The notes: a model not told the origin generated them from the sequence alone. 64,000 nt of DNA from Stigmatella ashevillena (GCF_028368975.1 NZ_JAQNDM010000001.1:124001-188000), one strand, 5' to 3'. Numbered from the stretch's first letter, positions 49,450 through 60,110 are shown. Numbers and translations: made by a program.

Positions 49450-51459
49450 TCAAACCTTCCGGTTCTTCAGCAGGTCGGCGAGCGTTCCGAAGCCCTTGCC
49501 TCCACCACCGCTCGCGGGCTTCTGAGTCTTCTGCCACGCGTCCAGCTCCGCGCGCTCCTCTGCCCGCTCGGCTGCGGTGATCGACAGGCGGATCTTCCCG
49601 GAAGCGTCGATGTCCAGGAGGGCCACCTTCACCTCCTGGCCCAGCGAGAAGTGCTTGCGCAGATCCGTGCCCCGGTCCGTTCCCGTCTCGGCGGCCGGGA
49701 TCAACCCCTTGCCTCCCGGGAAGGCCAGGAAGACGCCGTACGGCTCGATGCGATCCACCTTGCCGGTGACCACCTGGCCCACCTTCGGGCGCGGGGCCTG
49801 GGGCTCGGCGCCCTTCGCTGCGGCGGGCGCCGGGCGCTCCTCGGCAGGGCGCTGCGCATCCTCCTCGGAGATCTTCCTCAGGCCGATCCGCTTCTCGTTG
49901 GGATCGATCTTCTCGATCGCCACCCAGATCGTCTCGCCCACCTGCACCACATCCCGCGGGTGCGCGATGCGACGCTCCGAGAGCGCCGAGATGTGCACCA
50001 GGCCATCCACACCCGGGCGCAGCTCGACGAAGGCCCCGAACTGCTGGAGCCGGACGACCTTGCCCTGAAGCCGGTCGCCTTCCTTCAGCTCGGCCAGCGC
50101 CACCTTGAAGGGGTCCTCTTGGCGGGCGCGCAGCGAGAGCGTGATGCGCTCCTTCTGCTTCGCCTTGTCGGGCGAGTTCGGCTGGCCGGCCTCCATGCGG
50201 AGGATCTCCACCTCGACCTCGTCGCCGACCTTCACCACCTCGCTGGGGTGGCCGACGCGCTGGTAGGCCATCTCGGAGACGGGGATCATCCCCTCCACTC
50301 CGCCCACGTCCACGAAGGCGCCGAAGTCGCGCACGCCGGTGATCTTGCCCTTGATCACCTTGCCCTCGGCCAGGGTCTTCCGCGTCTGCTCGGCCTGCTT
50401 GCGCTGCTCCTCCTCGAGCAGCGAGCGGCGCGAGAGCACCACGTTGCGATCCCGCACCTCGGTGACCCGGAAGGTCAGCTTCTCGCCGATGAACTGATCC
50501 GGCTTCTCCACGAAGCGCACGTCGAGCTGGCTGATCGGGCAGAAGGCGCGCACGTCGCCGATGGCGACCTCCACACCGCCCTTGTTCACGCCCAGCACCA
50601 TGCCCTCCACAGGCATACCCGAGGCGCGCGCCTCGGCGAGCATGGCCATGGACGCACTGCCCTTGGCCAGCGCCCGGCTCAACAGGACGCCGCGCGCGCC
50701 CGACTCGATGACGTGCGCTTCGATCGGGTCACCCACGCCGTAGCGCAGGATGCCCTCGTCGTCCTTCAGCTCACGCAGCTCGATCATCGCCTCGCTCTTG
50801 ACGCCGTCGAGCGAAACGAAGGCGGTGTCCGCGCCCAGTTGGAAGATCTTCCCGGTGACCTTCTCCCCGATGCGCACGCTGCGGCGGGCGGGCACTCCAC
50901 CCTCCTTCACCTGCGCCTCGAACATCTCCGCGAAGGACTCGTTCTCCGGCACCTCCTCATAGAGAGGGCTGCTCGGCACGGGAACAGGACGCGGCGTGGG
51001 CGCCGGCGCGGCGGGAGCCTCGGTGGCCGCAGCCGCCTGCTCCGCGGAAGCCTCTGCCGCTTCGGGCGTGGAGGGCTCGCCGGAGGGGCTCCGCGTCTCG
51101 ATGACCCCCGAGGCACGCTTCACCACGACCATGGGGCCCTGCTTGCGCTCGCCCCCTCCACTCCCACGGCGCTCGCCGCTGCCGCCGCCGCGATCCCGGT
51201 CTCCCCGGGGACGACGATCCTCGCGCGGGGCGGAAGCGGACGGGCCGCCTGACTCACCCTCGGGCTTCGGACGCGCTTCGCGTTCGCCGCTCCCCCGGCC
51301 AGGGCCTCGGCCCTTGTCGCTGGGACGATCGCTCCCTTTGCCCTCGCGCTCGCCGCTGCGGCCAGAGGGAATACCGAGCATCACGTCGCCAAAGGTGGCC
51401 TTCGGCTTCTTAGGGCCAAATCCACCGGATCCACCGGAACCGCTTTTCTCGTCGCTCAC
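49450..51459 (-). CDS. S1-domain RNA-binding protein with a long disordered N-terminal region
   Basis: The 669-residue protein begins at a GTG with GGAAGG eight bases upstream. Residues 1-190 are low-complexity, rich in Gly, Arg, Ser, Glu and Pro with many GERR/RGxG groups, and then Ala/Pro-rich. Five S1 domains follow at about 198-270, 280-350, 372-455, 467-540 and 565-635; the third and fourth are the most canonical (GKITGVRDFGAFVDVGGVEGMIP and GKVVRLQQFGAFVELRPGVDGLVH, each in parts). The C-terminus ends GFGTLADLLKNRKV. Ribosomal protein S1 usually has six domains and no such head, so this may be a second S1 paralogue or a lineage-specific S1. It could bind mRNA or tether RNA through its charged head. 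Confidence 0.88.
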   Translation of the reverse strand: MSDEKSGSGGSGGFGPKKPKATFGDVMLGIPSGRSGEREGKGSDRPSDKGRGPGRGSGEREARPKPEGESGGPSASAPREDRRPRGDRDRGGGSGERRGSGGGERKQGPMVVVKRASGVIETRSPSGEPSTPEAAEASAEQAAAATEAPAAPAPTPRPVPVPSSPLYEEVPENESFAEMFEAQVKEGGVPARRSVRIGEKVTGKIFQLGADTAFVSLDGVKSEAMIELRELKDDEGILRYGVGDPIEAHVIESGARGVLLSRALAKGSASMAMLAEARASGMPVEGMVLGVNKGGVEVAIGDVRAFCPISQLDVRFVEKPDQFIGEKLTFRVTEVRDRNVVLSRRSLLEEEQRKQAEQTRKTLAEGKVIKGKITGVRDFGAFVDVGGVEGMIPVSEMAYQRVGHPSEVVKVGDEVEVEILRMEAGQPNSPDKAKQKERITLSLRARQEDPFKVALAELKEGDRLQGKVVRLQQFGAFVELRPGVDGLVHISALSERRIAHPRDVVQVGETIWVAIEKIDPNEKRIGLRKISEEDAQRPAEERPAPAAAKGAEPQAPRPKVGQVVTGKVDRIEPYGVFLAFPGGKGLIPAAETGTDRGTDLRKHFSLGQEVKVALLDIDASGKIRLSITAAERAEERAELDAWQKTQKPASGGGGKGFGTLADLLKNRKV

Positions 51460-51586
51460 TGCCGAGACCTTCCTGAAGGAAATCCTGCCCAGGGTTCAGG
51501 CAAACACCGGGTCCTGAAAAAGGCGGCGCACTCTACACAGATGCCCGGCTGGGACGGAAGACGCTTGAGTCCTTATCGCGCACACT

Positions 51587-51603
51587 GCGTTCTTTTTGAA
51601 CGC
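51587..51603. other. Small hairpin in the leader of the S1-domain gene
   Basis: GCGTTC-TTTTT-GAACGC is a perfect 6-bp stem with a five-base loop in the 218-base gap between murJ and the S1-domain gene, about 128 bases upstream of the latter's start. On the minus strand the loop is AAAAA. A role in murJ transcript end or S1 leader control is possible; no U-run follows. Nothing else is evident in this gap. Confidence 0.4.
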
Positions 51604-51677
51604 GGCGCGTCGTCATTTCCATTCCGTGAAGTCCCCCCAATGCCCGGTGCCTCCCCTGCCATCTGTCTTCTCTGAGA

Positions 51678-53378
51678 CTACCGTCCCAAGAGCCTGCGCG
51701 CCCGGCGGAACACCGCCTGAGCCTGAGGAAACCCCAAGGCGCCGGTGAGTGCAAAGTAGGTGGCGCCAAAAAGACCCGCCACGGCGAGAAAAGTCACCAC
51801 CGGGTGCAGCGCAGGGGGACTGAGCAGCCCGCCCCCCCACTCCTCCGACACCCCGGGCATGGGGCCAAACCCCTGAAAAAGGGCCCATTTGGTGCCCAGC
51901 CCGACCAGCCCCGCCGCGATAGCACACATCCACAGCTTGGGGAGTACCCCGGGCGGAGGCCCCACCGCCCCACCTAACTTCCGGACGAGCTTCCGGCGCA
52001 GCAGGAAGGACTCCAGCCAGGCCGCCAGACCACTGGCCACGGTGATGAAGACGGCGCTCAAGTGCCTGGGCAGGCCCAAAAGGGGCGCCAGGTGCAAGCC
52101 CACGCCCCAGGCCAGGACTGCCCCCAGGCAGACGCGCACCAGGGCGAAGCGCAGCGGCGTCGCCGGGTCCTTCATCGCGTAATAGGTGGAGGAGTAGAGC
52201 CGCCCCACCGTCCCCGCCACCAAGCCCACGGCGGACCCCATCAGCAGGTACCAGACGTAACGCGAGTCCGCGGCTGTAAAGCGTCCCGTCTGGAGGAGGG
52301 CCGCGCTCACCACGTCTCCGATGAAGAGAAACGCGGCCGCCGACGGCACGACAAAGAAGGCCACGCGCCGGGCGCCGGCTTCGATGCGCTCGCGCAACCG
52401 CGCGTTCACCTCTTCGGTGGCGCCTCCCGTGGCACGTGCCATCTCGGGCAGCTCCGCCGCGGACACCGCCATGCCGAAGAGGCTCACCGGGATGAGGTAG
52501 ATCGTCTGCGCATAGAAGAGCGAGGACAGGGCCCGCTCGGACAACAAGGACGCGATGGCCGTGTCCACGTAGGCGCTGATCTGCACCACGCCCCGGCCGA
52601 TGACCACCGTCACGAAGCTGCGCAGCACCTGGCGCACGGAGGCGCTCGCCACGGAGAGCGAGGGCCGGAAGCGCCCCAGCAGGCGCAGCACGGAGGGCAC
52701 CTGCACCCCGAACTGGAGGAGGCCGCCCAGCACCACCGCGTAGGCCAGCACCTCCACCAGCCGCGCCTCGCCCATCCGGCCGCCCGCGAGCACGAGCGCG
52801 GCGATGATGACGAGGTTCCAGACGACCGGGGCCAGATAGGACAGAAGGAAGCGGCGATGGCTGTTGAGGATGCCCAGGCACCACGCGGACAGCACCAGCA
52901 GTCCCGTCCCGGGAAAGACGATGCGCACCAGTTGAATGGCCAACTGCCGTGACTCGCCCTCGAAGCCAGGGGCGATGGCGTCCACGAAGAGCGGCGTGGC
53001 CACCATGCCCAGCGCCACCATGACGCTGGTCGCGAGCGCCATCAGCCCGAAGACAGCCCCCGCGACCCGGTCCGCCTCCTCGCTGTCCTTCTTTCCCAGC
53101 AGCTGCGCGTACACCGGGATGAACGACCCCGAGAGCACGCCCTCGCCGAAGAGGTTCTGCAAGAAGTTGGGGATGCGCAGCGCGGCCTTGAAGACGGCCG
53201 CCGCGGCCGAGTTGCCCAGGTAGTGGGCGAAGACGCGCTCGCGCACCAACCCCATCAGCCTTGAGGCGAGGATGCCGGCGGCAACGAGCATGGCCCCACG
53301 GCCACTGCCTGTTCCCGAAGGTTTGACGGAGGCAGGAGGCGCGGGGGCTGGCTGAGATTGAGAGGCAGGAGCAGTCAA
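51678..53378 (-). CDS. murJ: MurJ, lipid II flippase
   Basis: The 566-residue protein fits the MurJ/MOP flippase family (about 14 membrane helices; typical length 510-560). Recognisable motifs are ILASRLMGLVRERVFAHYLG (helix 1 with the essential Arg), ALRIPNFLQNLFGEGVLSGSFIPVYAQL, and STYYAMKDPATPLRFALVRV. It moves lipid-linked peptidoglycan precursors across the inner membrane. The start is uncertain: a TTG at 53378 gives a 29-residue Ala/Pro-rich head, while ATG 53291 would begin just before helix 1. Neither has a strong ribosome site. It is divergent from the encapsulin genes. Confidence 0.93.
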   Translation of the reverse strand: MTAPASQSQPAPAPPASVKPSGTGSGRGAMLVAAGILASRLMGLVRERVFAHYLGNSAAAAVFKAALRIPNFLQNLFGEGVLSGSFIPVYAQLLGKKDSEEADRVAGAVFGLMALATSVMVALGMVATPLFVDAIAPGFEGESRQLAIQLVRIVFPGTGLLVLSAWCLGILNSHRRFLLSYLAPVVWNLVIIAALVLAGGRMGEARLVEVLAYAVVLGGLLQFGVQVPSVLRLLGRFRPSLSVASASVRQVLRSFVTVVIGRGVVQISAYVDTAIASLLSERALSSLFYAQTIYLIPVSLFGMAVSAAELPEMARATGGATEEVNARLRERIEAGARRVAFFVVPSAAAFLFIGDVVSAALLQTGRFTAADSRYVWYLLMGSAVGLVAGTVGRLYSSTYYAMKDPATPLRFALVRVCLGAVLAWGVGLHLAPLLGLPRHLSAVFITVASGLAAWLESFLLRRKLVRKLGGAVGPPPGVLPKLWMCAIAAGLVGLGTKWALFQGFGPMPGVSEEWGGGLLSPPALHPVVTFLAVAGLFGATYFALTGALGFPQAQAVFRRARRLLGR

Positions 53379-53485
53379 GCGGGCGCGGGACTCTACGCGG
53401 GACGTTCACCACCCTGAAGCAGGAAGGCGTACGGCCACTGTTTTCCTTGACGGTCGACCCAGCGGGCCGCAATGGTCCCTGCGCG

Positions 53486-53959
53486 ATGGCCGGTTCTCCC
53501 GACATGGAGCTCCTGAACGATGTGGCGCGCATTCGCCGCGTGCTCGCACGTGAACTGGAGACCATCAACGAATACGAGGCCTTCGCGCAGGCCTCCTCGC
53601 ACCCGGAAGTCCGCGCCTTCTTTCAGCACCTGGCCGCCGAGGAGAAGGAGCACGTCGCCGAGGCCACCCAGATGCTGCGCATGCTGGACACCGCCCAGGA
53701 TGCGCACTTCGCTCAGCCCATCGCCCCCGGCCATTTCCAGAAGGCCGTGGGCGCCCCCCCTGCCTCTGCGGCCCCCGCCAGCCCGGCCCCGGCCCCCGCA
53801 GGCTCGGAGCAGGCCCGGGGCCCCTCTGTCATCGAACCGATTTCCCACCTGCCTCCCCAGCGCGTCGTCTATGGCGTGCCCGCTCCTCCCTCGACGAATG
53901 CTGCCCCACTCACCGTGGGGTCGCTCCGGCGCCGGGGTGGCAGTGGGAACGCGCCGTGA
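53486..53959 (+). CDS. encB: Encapsulin-loaded ferritin-like cargo protein (EncB-type)
   Basis: Start chosen at ATG 53486 (157 residues, about 17 kDa as for EncB); ATG 53504 is an alternative, and ribosome sites are weak. Residues 7-75 form the helical half-ferritin domain, with ELETINEYE (about 23-31) and EEKEH (E53, H56) supplying di-iron ligands as in EncFtn. A proline/alanine-rich linker follows (about 88-115), then LTVGSLRR at 142-149, the cargo-loading peptide that docks inside encapsulin shells in Myxococcus. The gene lies 39 bases upstream of the shell gene on the same strand. The pair should load and oxidise iron inside the shell. Confidence 0.88.
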   Translation: MAGSPDMELLNDVARIRRVLARELETINEYEAFAQASSHPEVRAFFQHLAAEEKEHVAEATQMLRMLDTAQDAHFAQPIAPGHFQKAVGAPPASAAPASPAPAPAGSEQARGPSVIEPISHLPPQRVVYGVPAPPSTNAAPLTVGSLRRRGGSGNAP

Positions 53960-53998
53960 TGCCGACCGCGCCCCATCCTTCGCCCAACGAGACCTCCA

Positions 53999-54862
53999 AT
54001 GCCTGACTTTCTGGGACATGCCGAGAACCCCCTCCGTGAAGAGGAGTGGGCCCGACTGAACGAGACCGTCATCCAGGTGGCGCGCCGCTCGCTCGTCGGC
54101 CGCCGCATCCTCGACATCTATGGGCCGCTGGGCGCGGGCGTCCAGTCGGTGCCCCACGACGAGTACCAGGGGGTCTCCTCCGGGGCCATTGACATCGTCG
54201 GCGAGCAGGAGACCGCCACGGTCTTCACCGACGTGCGCAAGTTCAAGACGATCCCCATCATCTATAAGGACTTCCTGCTGCACTGGCGCGACATCGAGGC
54301 GGCCCGCATCCACAACATGCCGCTGGACGTGTCCGCCGCCGCCGGGGCCGCCGCCCTCTGCGCGCAGCAGGAGGACGAGCTCATCTTCTACGGAGACCCC
54401 AAGCTCGGCCACGAGGGGTTGATGACGGCCACCGATCGCCTCACGGTCCCCCTGGGTGACTGGGCCACGCCGGGCGCCGGCTTCATGGCCATCGCCGAGG
54501 CCTCCCGGAAGCTCAACGAGCACGGCCATTTCGGCCCCTACGCCGTGGTGCTCTCACCCCGGCTGTACTCCCTGCTGCACCGCATCTTCGAGAAGACGGG
54601 CGTGCTGGAGATCGAAACCATCCGTCAGCTCGCCTCGGACGGCGTGTTCCAGTCCAACCGTCTCCGGGGAGACTCCGGCGTGGTGGTGTCCACGGGCCGT
54701 GAGAACATGGACTTGACCGTGGCCATGGACATGGTCACCGCCTACCTGGGCGCCTCGCGCATGAACCACCCGTTCCGGGTGCTGGAGGCGCTCATCCTGC
54801 GCATCAAGCACCCGGACTCCATCTGTACGCTCGAAGCCCCTCCCCTCGTGGTCGGCAAGTAA
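53999..54862 (+). CDS. encA: Encapsulin shell protein EncA
   Basis: The 287-residue product is the encapsulin/linocin-M18 family shell protein, HK97-fold. From its start MPDFLGHAENPLREEEW through GRRILDIYGPLGAGVQ, FKTIPIIYKDFLLHWRDIE, AAAGAAALCAQQEDELIFYG, NEHGHFGPYAVVLSPRLYSLLHRI and SRMNHPFRVLEAL it closely resembles the Myxococcus xanthus EncA as I remember it. Such shells assemble to large icosahedral compartments that store iron taken up by EncB/C/D-type cargo and help in oxidative stress and starvation. It follows the cargo gene by 39 bases and precedes the NtrC-type regulator by 21. Together they form a compact iron-store unit. Confidence 0.96.
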   Translation: MPDFLGHAENPLREEEWARLNETVIQVARRSLVGRRILDIYGPLGAGVQSVPHDEYQGVSSGAIDIVGEQETATVFTDVRKFKTIPIIYKDFLLHWRDIEAARIHNMPLDVSAAAGAAALCAQQEDELIFYGDPKLGHEGLMTATDRLTVPLGDWATPGAGFMAIAEASRKLNEHGHFGPYAVVLSPRLYSLLHRIFEKTGVLEIETIRQLASDGVFQSNRLRGDSGVVVSTGRENMDLTVAMDMVTAYLGASRMNHPFRVLEALILRIKHPDSICTLEAPPLVVGK

Positions 54863-54883
54863 CCCGGGCGCCTTCCCTTCCGA

Positions 54884-56320
<1,437 letters not shown>

Positions 56321-56389
56321 GCTGGCCGAAATATCGCCGCGCGGGCAGCGGTTTCGGCCCGGCGGAACTGCTCGATACAGGGAGCCTGC

Positions 56390-57430
56390 ATGCGGCCGTC
56401 TCTTCCCACTCTCGGAGCCCCCCCCAAGCGAAACCGCCTGGGCTCGGTGGTCACCGTTTCCATGATTCTCGGTGCCGCAGCGGGCGGAGTGTGGTGGTGG
56501 AAACAACGCCCCGCGTCCCCGGCACCGGAGGCGCCTCCGAGCACCGCCCTGCCCGTGGCCGCCGCTCCCCTCGCCGTGACGGCGCCCACCGCTCCCGTGG
56601 TTCCCGCCGATCCGCTGACCGCCGCGGGGCTTCTGCGGGCCTCGGTGAAGATCGAAGGCCCCCTGGAGACGGCGCTCGTTCAGGCCACGGACCCCTCCGT
56701 CGGGCCCGCGCTGGCCCAGGTGGTGACGCGCAGCCTCGTCTGGTGGGTGCAGGTCCCCAATGAGATCCTCCGGGGCGACACGCTGGATGTGCTCTACCAG
56801 ACGCGCCCCGGCGAGGAGCCGCTCGTGCACGCCGTGCGCTTCGTCAGCAACAAGACGGGCCAGACGCACCGGGCCTACCGCTTCCAGGCCCAGGGGGACC
56901 GCAACCCGCGCTACTACTTGAACTCGGGCGACGAGATGGAGATGCGGCTGGAGCACTCGCCGCTGGACGATTACGAGCAGATCACCTCCCTGCTCCGCGA
57001 TGGCCGCCGCCACAAGGGCGTGGACTTCAAGGCCCCCGTGGGCACCCCGGTCAAGGCCCCCTTCGCCGGCGTCGTCAAGCGCAAGAACTGGAACTTCGGC
57101 TCCAATGGCAACTGCGTGGAGCTGGAGGAGCTCGGCGGCAAGCGGCGCCGCGCCCTGTTTCTCCACCTCTCCGAGCTGTCGCGGGGCCTCAGCGCGGGCA
57201 GCAAGTTCTCCGCGGGCCAGGTGATTGCCGCGAGCGGCAACAGTGGCCGCTCCTTCGCCCCCCACCTGCACTACCAGCTCATGACGCAGGATGACCGGGT
57301 CATCGATCCCTTCGACAGCCACCGCACCTTCCGGCGCTCGTTGCCCGCGGAGCAGCGGGGCTCGCTGGAGGCGGAGATCCGCCGGATGGATTCGCTGCTG
57401 AATCCCTCCGTGGCTGGGGCCGCGAACTGA
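56390..57430 (+). CDS. M23-family (LytM) peptidase-like protein
   Basis: The 346-residue product has a signal-anchor (about 20-38: LGSVVTVSMILGAAAGGVWW), a proline/alanine linker (about 40-75), a middle domain resembling the OapA/PG-binding part of M23 proteins (VQVPNEILRGDTLDVLYQTRPGE, HRAYRFQAQGDRNPRYYLNSGDEM) and a C-terminal LytM fold. Its zinc ligands are in RRHKGVDFKAPVGTPVKAP (His, Asp) and FAPHLHYQL (His-x-His). These suggest an active endopeptidase that trims peptidoglycan cross-links, or a regulator of such. It follows the response-regulator gene by 69 bases on the same strand. Confidence 0.9.
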   Translation: MRPSLPTLGAPPKRNRLGSVVTVSMILGAAAGGVWWWKQRPASPAPEAPPSTALPVAAAPLAVTAPTAPVVPADPLTAAGLLRASVKIEGPLETALVQATDPSVGPALAQVVTRSLVWWVQVPNEILRGDTLDVLYQTRPGEEPLVHAVRFVSNKTGQTHRAYRFQAQGDRNPRYYLNSGDEMEMRLEHSPLDDYEQITSLLRDGRRHKGVDFKAPVGTPVKAPFAGVVKRKNWNFGSNGNCVELEELGGKRRRALFLHLSELSRGLSAGSKFSAGQVIAASGNSGRSFAPHLHYQLMTQDDRVIDPFDSHRTFRRSLPAEQRGSLEAEIRRMDSLLNPSVAGAAN

Positions 57431-57444
57431 GGAGCACCCATTTC

Positions 57445-57473
57445 TTGACACCCCTGGACATGGCGGCTAGCGT
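57445..57473 (+). promoter_or_regulatory. Sigma-70-like promoter upstream of the outer-membrane barrel gene
   Basis: TTGACA at 57445-57450 is a perfect -35 hexamer, 17 bases before TAGCGT (57468-57473), a partial -10 match. It begins 14 bases after the stop of the M23 peptidase gene and about 115 bases before the next start codon. Confidence 0.5.
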
Positions 57474-57586
57474 CGCCGCCAATTTCTCAAGAGTTCTCAG
57501 GGGTTAGGCCACCGTCGGCAGCAGGCCAAAGGTCGGCTGCCAGCATCCGCGGGCCCTGGGAGCGTCAGAAGCTCTTCGGAGGTCGG

Positions 57587-58861
57587 ATGTACAGGCTTCG
57601 CGCCGTTCTCGCCGCGCTGACGCTGAGCGCCCCAGTGGCCGCCAGCGCGGCGGACATCACCCGCATCGCCTCGTCGTTCGAGGAGAACGATCCGTTCGAT
57701 CTGTTCATCGACGTCGGCTTCGAACGCACCCAGAACCGGTCGAAGATCACCCGCGAGCAGCTCACGGGCTCGGACGGACGCATCGCTGCCACGGAGCTCT
57801 GGTACAAGGGCGTGGACTCGCGGCTGAACATCGAGCTGTCCGTCGGCATCTACAAGGATCTCGAGCTGTCCTTCGGGCTGCCGCTCATCCTTCAGCAGAA
57901 CGACAGCTACGGCTACGTCTCCGGCACGACGGACGAGAACTCCACCATCGGCCACAACCGCCTCAACCCGGATGGCTCGCTCATTGAGGGGGACGGAGAA
58001 CGCGCCCTCTTCACCGTCCCGTCCACGAGCAAGCGCGGCGGCCTGGGCAACATGCGCTTCGGGCTGGCCTACGCCTTCTTCAACCAGGCCGACGACAGCA
58101 CGAAGCCGACGTGGATCCTCGGCATCGACTACGAAGCGCCCACGGCCAAGATGAGAGATCCCAGCGAGGACAACACGGAGGCCACCGACGAGCGGGGCAA
58201 CGTGGGGGACCGCGTCCACAAGTACACCCTCTACACCGCGTTCTCGCGGAAGCTCGGCGTCGCGGAGCCCTACTTCAAGGCCCACCACACCATCCCGGTG
58301 ACCGGGCCGGGCATCTACTCCAACTGCTTCAACAGGGACAACGATCCCCCCACCCTGGGCCACCCAGAGAACTGCGGCCAGGGGCCCTGGAATCGCAAGG
58401 AGACGGGCATCCAGGCCCCCAGCACCACGGGCTTCGTGTTCGGCACGGAGATCACCGCCTTCAACAGCAAGAACAAGAATCAGCAGTTCTCGCTCGATCT
58501 GCGTACCCTGGGCACCTACGTCTCCCGGGGCCGGTACTACAACGAGATGAGCTCCGCCCTGCGCAAGCTGCTGGCCACCCAGGACTACTTCCAGGTGGGC
58601 GGCATGATCGGGGCCACGGCGAGCGCCGGCGAGGCCTTCCGGCTGCGCGCCTCGGGCACCTTCCTCTACAACACGGACCACACGCTCACCGACGAGGACA
58701 TCGGCAAGGATCTCGACGGCAACGGGACGGTCGACGTCACGGCCAATCCCTCGGAACTCAACCCCTCCTTCGACTACCGCACGGACCTGACGTCCCGGCG
58801 CTTCCGGGCCACCGAGAGCAAGACGTTCCGGCTGGAGCTGTCGGCGACCTTCTCGTTCTGA
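57587..58861 (+). CDS. Outer-membrane beta-barrel protein of unknown function
   Basis: The ATG at 57587 has AGGTCGG-type purines upstream. The 424-residue protein has a signal peptide ending in ASAA, then an N-terminal IASSFEENDPFDLFIDVGFERTQNRSKI start and many alternating amphipathic strands with aromatic girdles, closing in RLELSATFSF, a typical Phe-terminated barrel end. A Cys pair (SNCFNRDN and ENCGQGPW, about residues 245-265) may form a disulfide in an external loop, and an Asp/Gly-rich loop (DLDGNGTVDV, about residues 380-390) could bind calcium. It resembles myxobacterial outer-membrane proteins of unknown substrate. Stops three bases before the convergent rsmI stop. Confidence 0.8.
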   Translation: MYRLRAVLAALTLSAPVAASAADITRIASSFEENDPFDLFIDVGFERTQNRSKITREQLTGSDGRIAATELWYKGVDSRLNIELSVGIYKDLELSFGLPLILQQNDSYGYVSGTTDENSTIGHNRLNPDGSLIEGDGERALFTVPSTSKRGGLGNMRFGLAYAFFNQADDSTKPTWILGIDYEAPTAKMRDPSEDNTEATDERGNVGDRVHKYTLYTAFSRKLGVAEPYFKAHHTIPVTGPGIYSNCFNRDNDPPTLGHPENCGQGPWNRKETGIQAPSTTGFVFGTEITAFNSKNKNQQFSLDLRTLGTYVSRGRYYNEMSSALRKLLATQDYFQVGGMIGATASAGEAFRLRASGTFLYNTDHTLTDEDIGKDLDGNGTVDVTANPSELNPSFDYRTDLTSRRFRATESKTFRLELSATFSF

Positions 58862-58864
58862 GCC

Positions 58865-59701
58865 TTACCGCTTGAGGCTCAGCCCCAGGCGGTAGACGTC
58901 CTGACCAGACCAGCCCGCGCGGCGGGCCAGCTCGGTGCTCAGCGCCTTGAGCTTCTCGCCGCGCTCCAACCCCTCCTCCAGCGCCCGCCGCAGCTCCTCC
59001 TCGGACCAGCGGCGCTCGCCCGTGCGGCCCTCCACCAGCACCACCACCTCGCCCCGAGGCTCCTCCGCCCCGTACCGGGAGGCCAGGGCGGACAGGGGCC
59101 CGCGCACGAACTCCTCGTGCAGCTTGGTCAGCTCCCGGGCCACACAGGCCCGCCGGTCTCCCCACGCCTCTTGGAGATCCCCCAGCGTCTCGCCCAACCG
59201 GCGCGGGGACTCGTAGAGCACGAGCGTGGCGGACAGCAGGGCCACCTCCTCCAGCATGGTGCGGCGCTCGGGCCCCTTGCGTGGCAAGAAGCCCAGGAAG
59301 TGGAAGCGGCCCGTGGGCAACCCCGAGGCGCTCAAGGCGGCGATGAGGGCCGCGGGCCCCGGCACGGGCACCACCTGAATGCCGCGCTCCAGGGCCTCGG
59401 TCACCAGCTTCTCTCCTGGATCACTGATGCCAGGGCTGCCCGCATCGGTAATGAGGGCACAGTCCTCCCCCGCCTCCATGCGGTCCAGGAGGCGGCCCGC
59501 GCGTTGGCCCTCCGCGAAGGCGGGCAGGCTCACCGTCTCGGGCGCCAAGCCGAAGTGCTCCAGCAAGATTCGAGAGTGGCGCGTGTCCTCGCACGCGACG
59601 AAGGCCACCTTCTTGAGGATCTCCAGGGCCCGGGAGGTGATGTCCCCCAGGTTCCCGATCGGGGTGGCAACAAGGTAGAGCGTCCCAGCCATCGGTCTCA
59701 C
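58865..59701 (-). CDS. rsmI: 16S rRNA (cytidine-1402 2'-O) methyltransferase RsmI
   Basis: The 278-residue protein has the TP-methylase fold and hallmarks of RsmI: GTLYLVATPIGNLGDIT, ALEILKKVAFVACEDTRHSRILL, ALITDAGSPGISDPG, VVPVPGPAALIAALSASGLPTGRFHFLGFLP and LYESPRRL. It methylates C1402 of 16S rRNA in the decoding centre with S-adenosylmethionine. The GTG at 59701 overlaps the yraN stop (GTGA) and is followed by an ATG three codons later (59692), either of which could start translation. The rsmI-yraN pair is conserved in many bacteria. Confidence 0.96.
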   Translation of the reverse strand: MRPMAGTLYLVATPIGNLGDITSRALEILKKVAFVACEDTRHSRILLEHFGLAPETVSLPAFAEGQRAGRLLDRMEAGEDCALITDAGSPGISDPGEKLVTEALERGIQVVPVPGPAALIAALSASGLPTGRFHFLGFLPRKGPERRTMLEEVALLSATLVLYESPRRLGETLGDLQEAWGDRRACVARELTKLHEEFVRGPLSALASRYGAEEPRGEVVVLVEGRTGERRWSEEELRRALEEGLERGEKLKALSTELARRAGWSGQDVYRLGLSLKR

Positions 59702-60084
59702 ATCCCCGCATCGAAAGCGTCTGGCAGGTGCTCCAGATGCGCCTGCTCACCGTGACCTACCACCGAGATGACGTCGAAGCGCATCATCCGGTTTCGCAGC
59801 TCGTGGGCGAAGAGATAGTGCAGCGCGGCCTTCACCACGCGGCGTTGTTTGGAAAAGGAGACGGTGTGCGAGGGGTCTCCCCAGACCGCCGACGAGCGCA
59901 TCCGCACCTCCACGAAGCAGACGGTCTCGCCGAGCTCGGCCACCACGTCCAGCTCTCCGTAACGGCACCGGAAGTTGCGCGCGCGGATGCGGTAACCCCG
60001 CTGCTCCAGAAAACGCGCTGCCAGCGCCTCGGCTTCGTTCCCATACGCCCGCCTGTCCACCCCCACCCCCGCCCCCTGCCCCAT
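59698..60084 (-). CDS. yraN: YraN (UPF0102) endonuclease-fold protein
   Basis: The 128-residue protein has the family's restriction-endonuclease-like core: AYGNEAEALAARFLEQRGYRIRARNFRC, GELD (E44, D46) and CFVEVR (E59), ending with MRFDVISVVG. The usual pattern is E-I/L-D ... E-V-K; here the third position is Arg61 instead of lysine, so the catalytic lysine is conservatively replaced. Activity may be reduced or retained. The family is predicted to be a Holliday-junction-type or DNA-binding nuclease, with little experimental evidence. It is translationally coupled to rsmI. Confidence 0.88.
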   Translation of the reverse strand: MGQGAGVGVDRRAYGNEAEALAARFLEQRGYRIRARNFRCRYGELDVVAELGETVCFVEVRMRSSAVWGDPSHTVSFSKQRRVVKAALHYLFAHELRNRMMRFDVISVVGHGEQAHLEHLPDAFDAGM

Positions 60085-60110
60085 CCGTCCCTCCCCACGT
60101 CCACCGGCCC

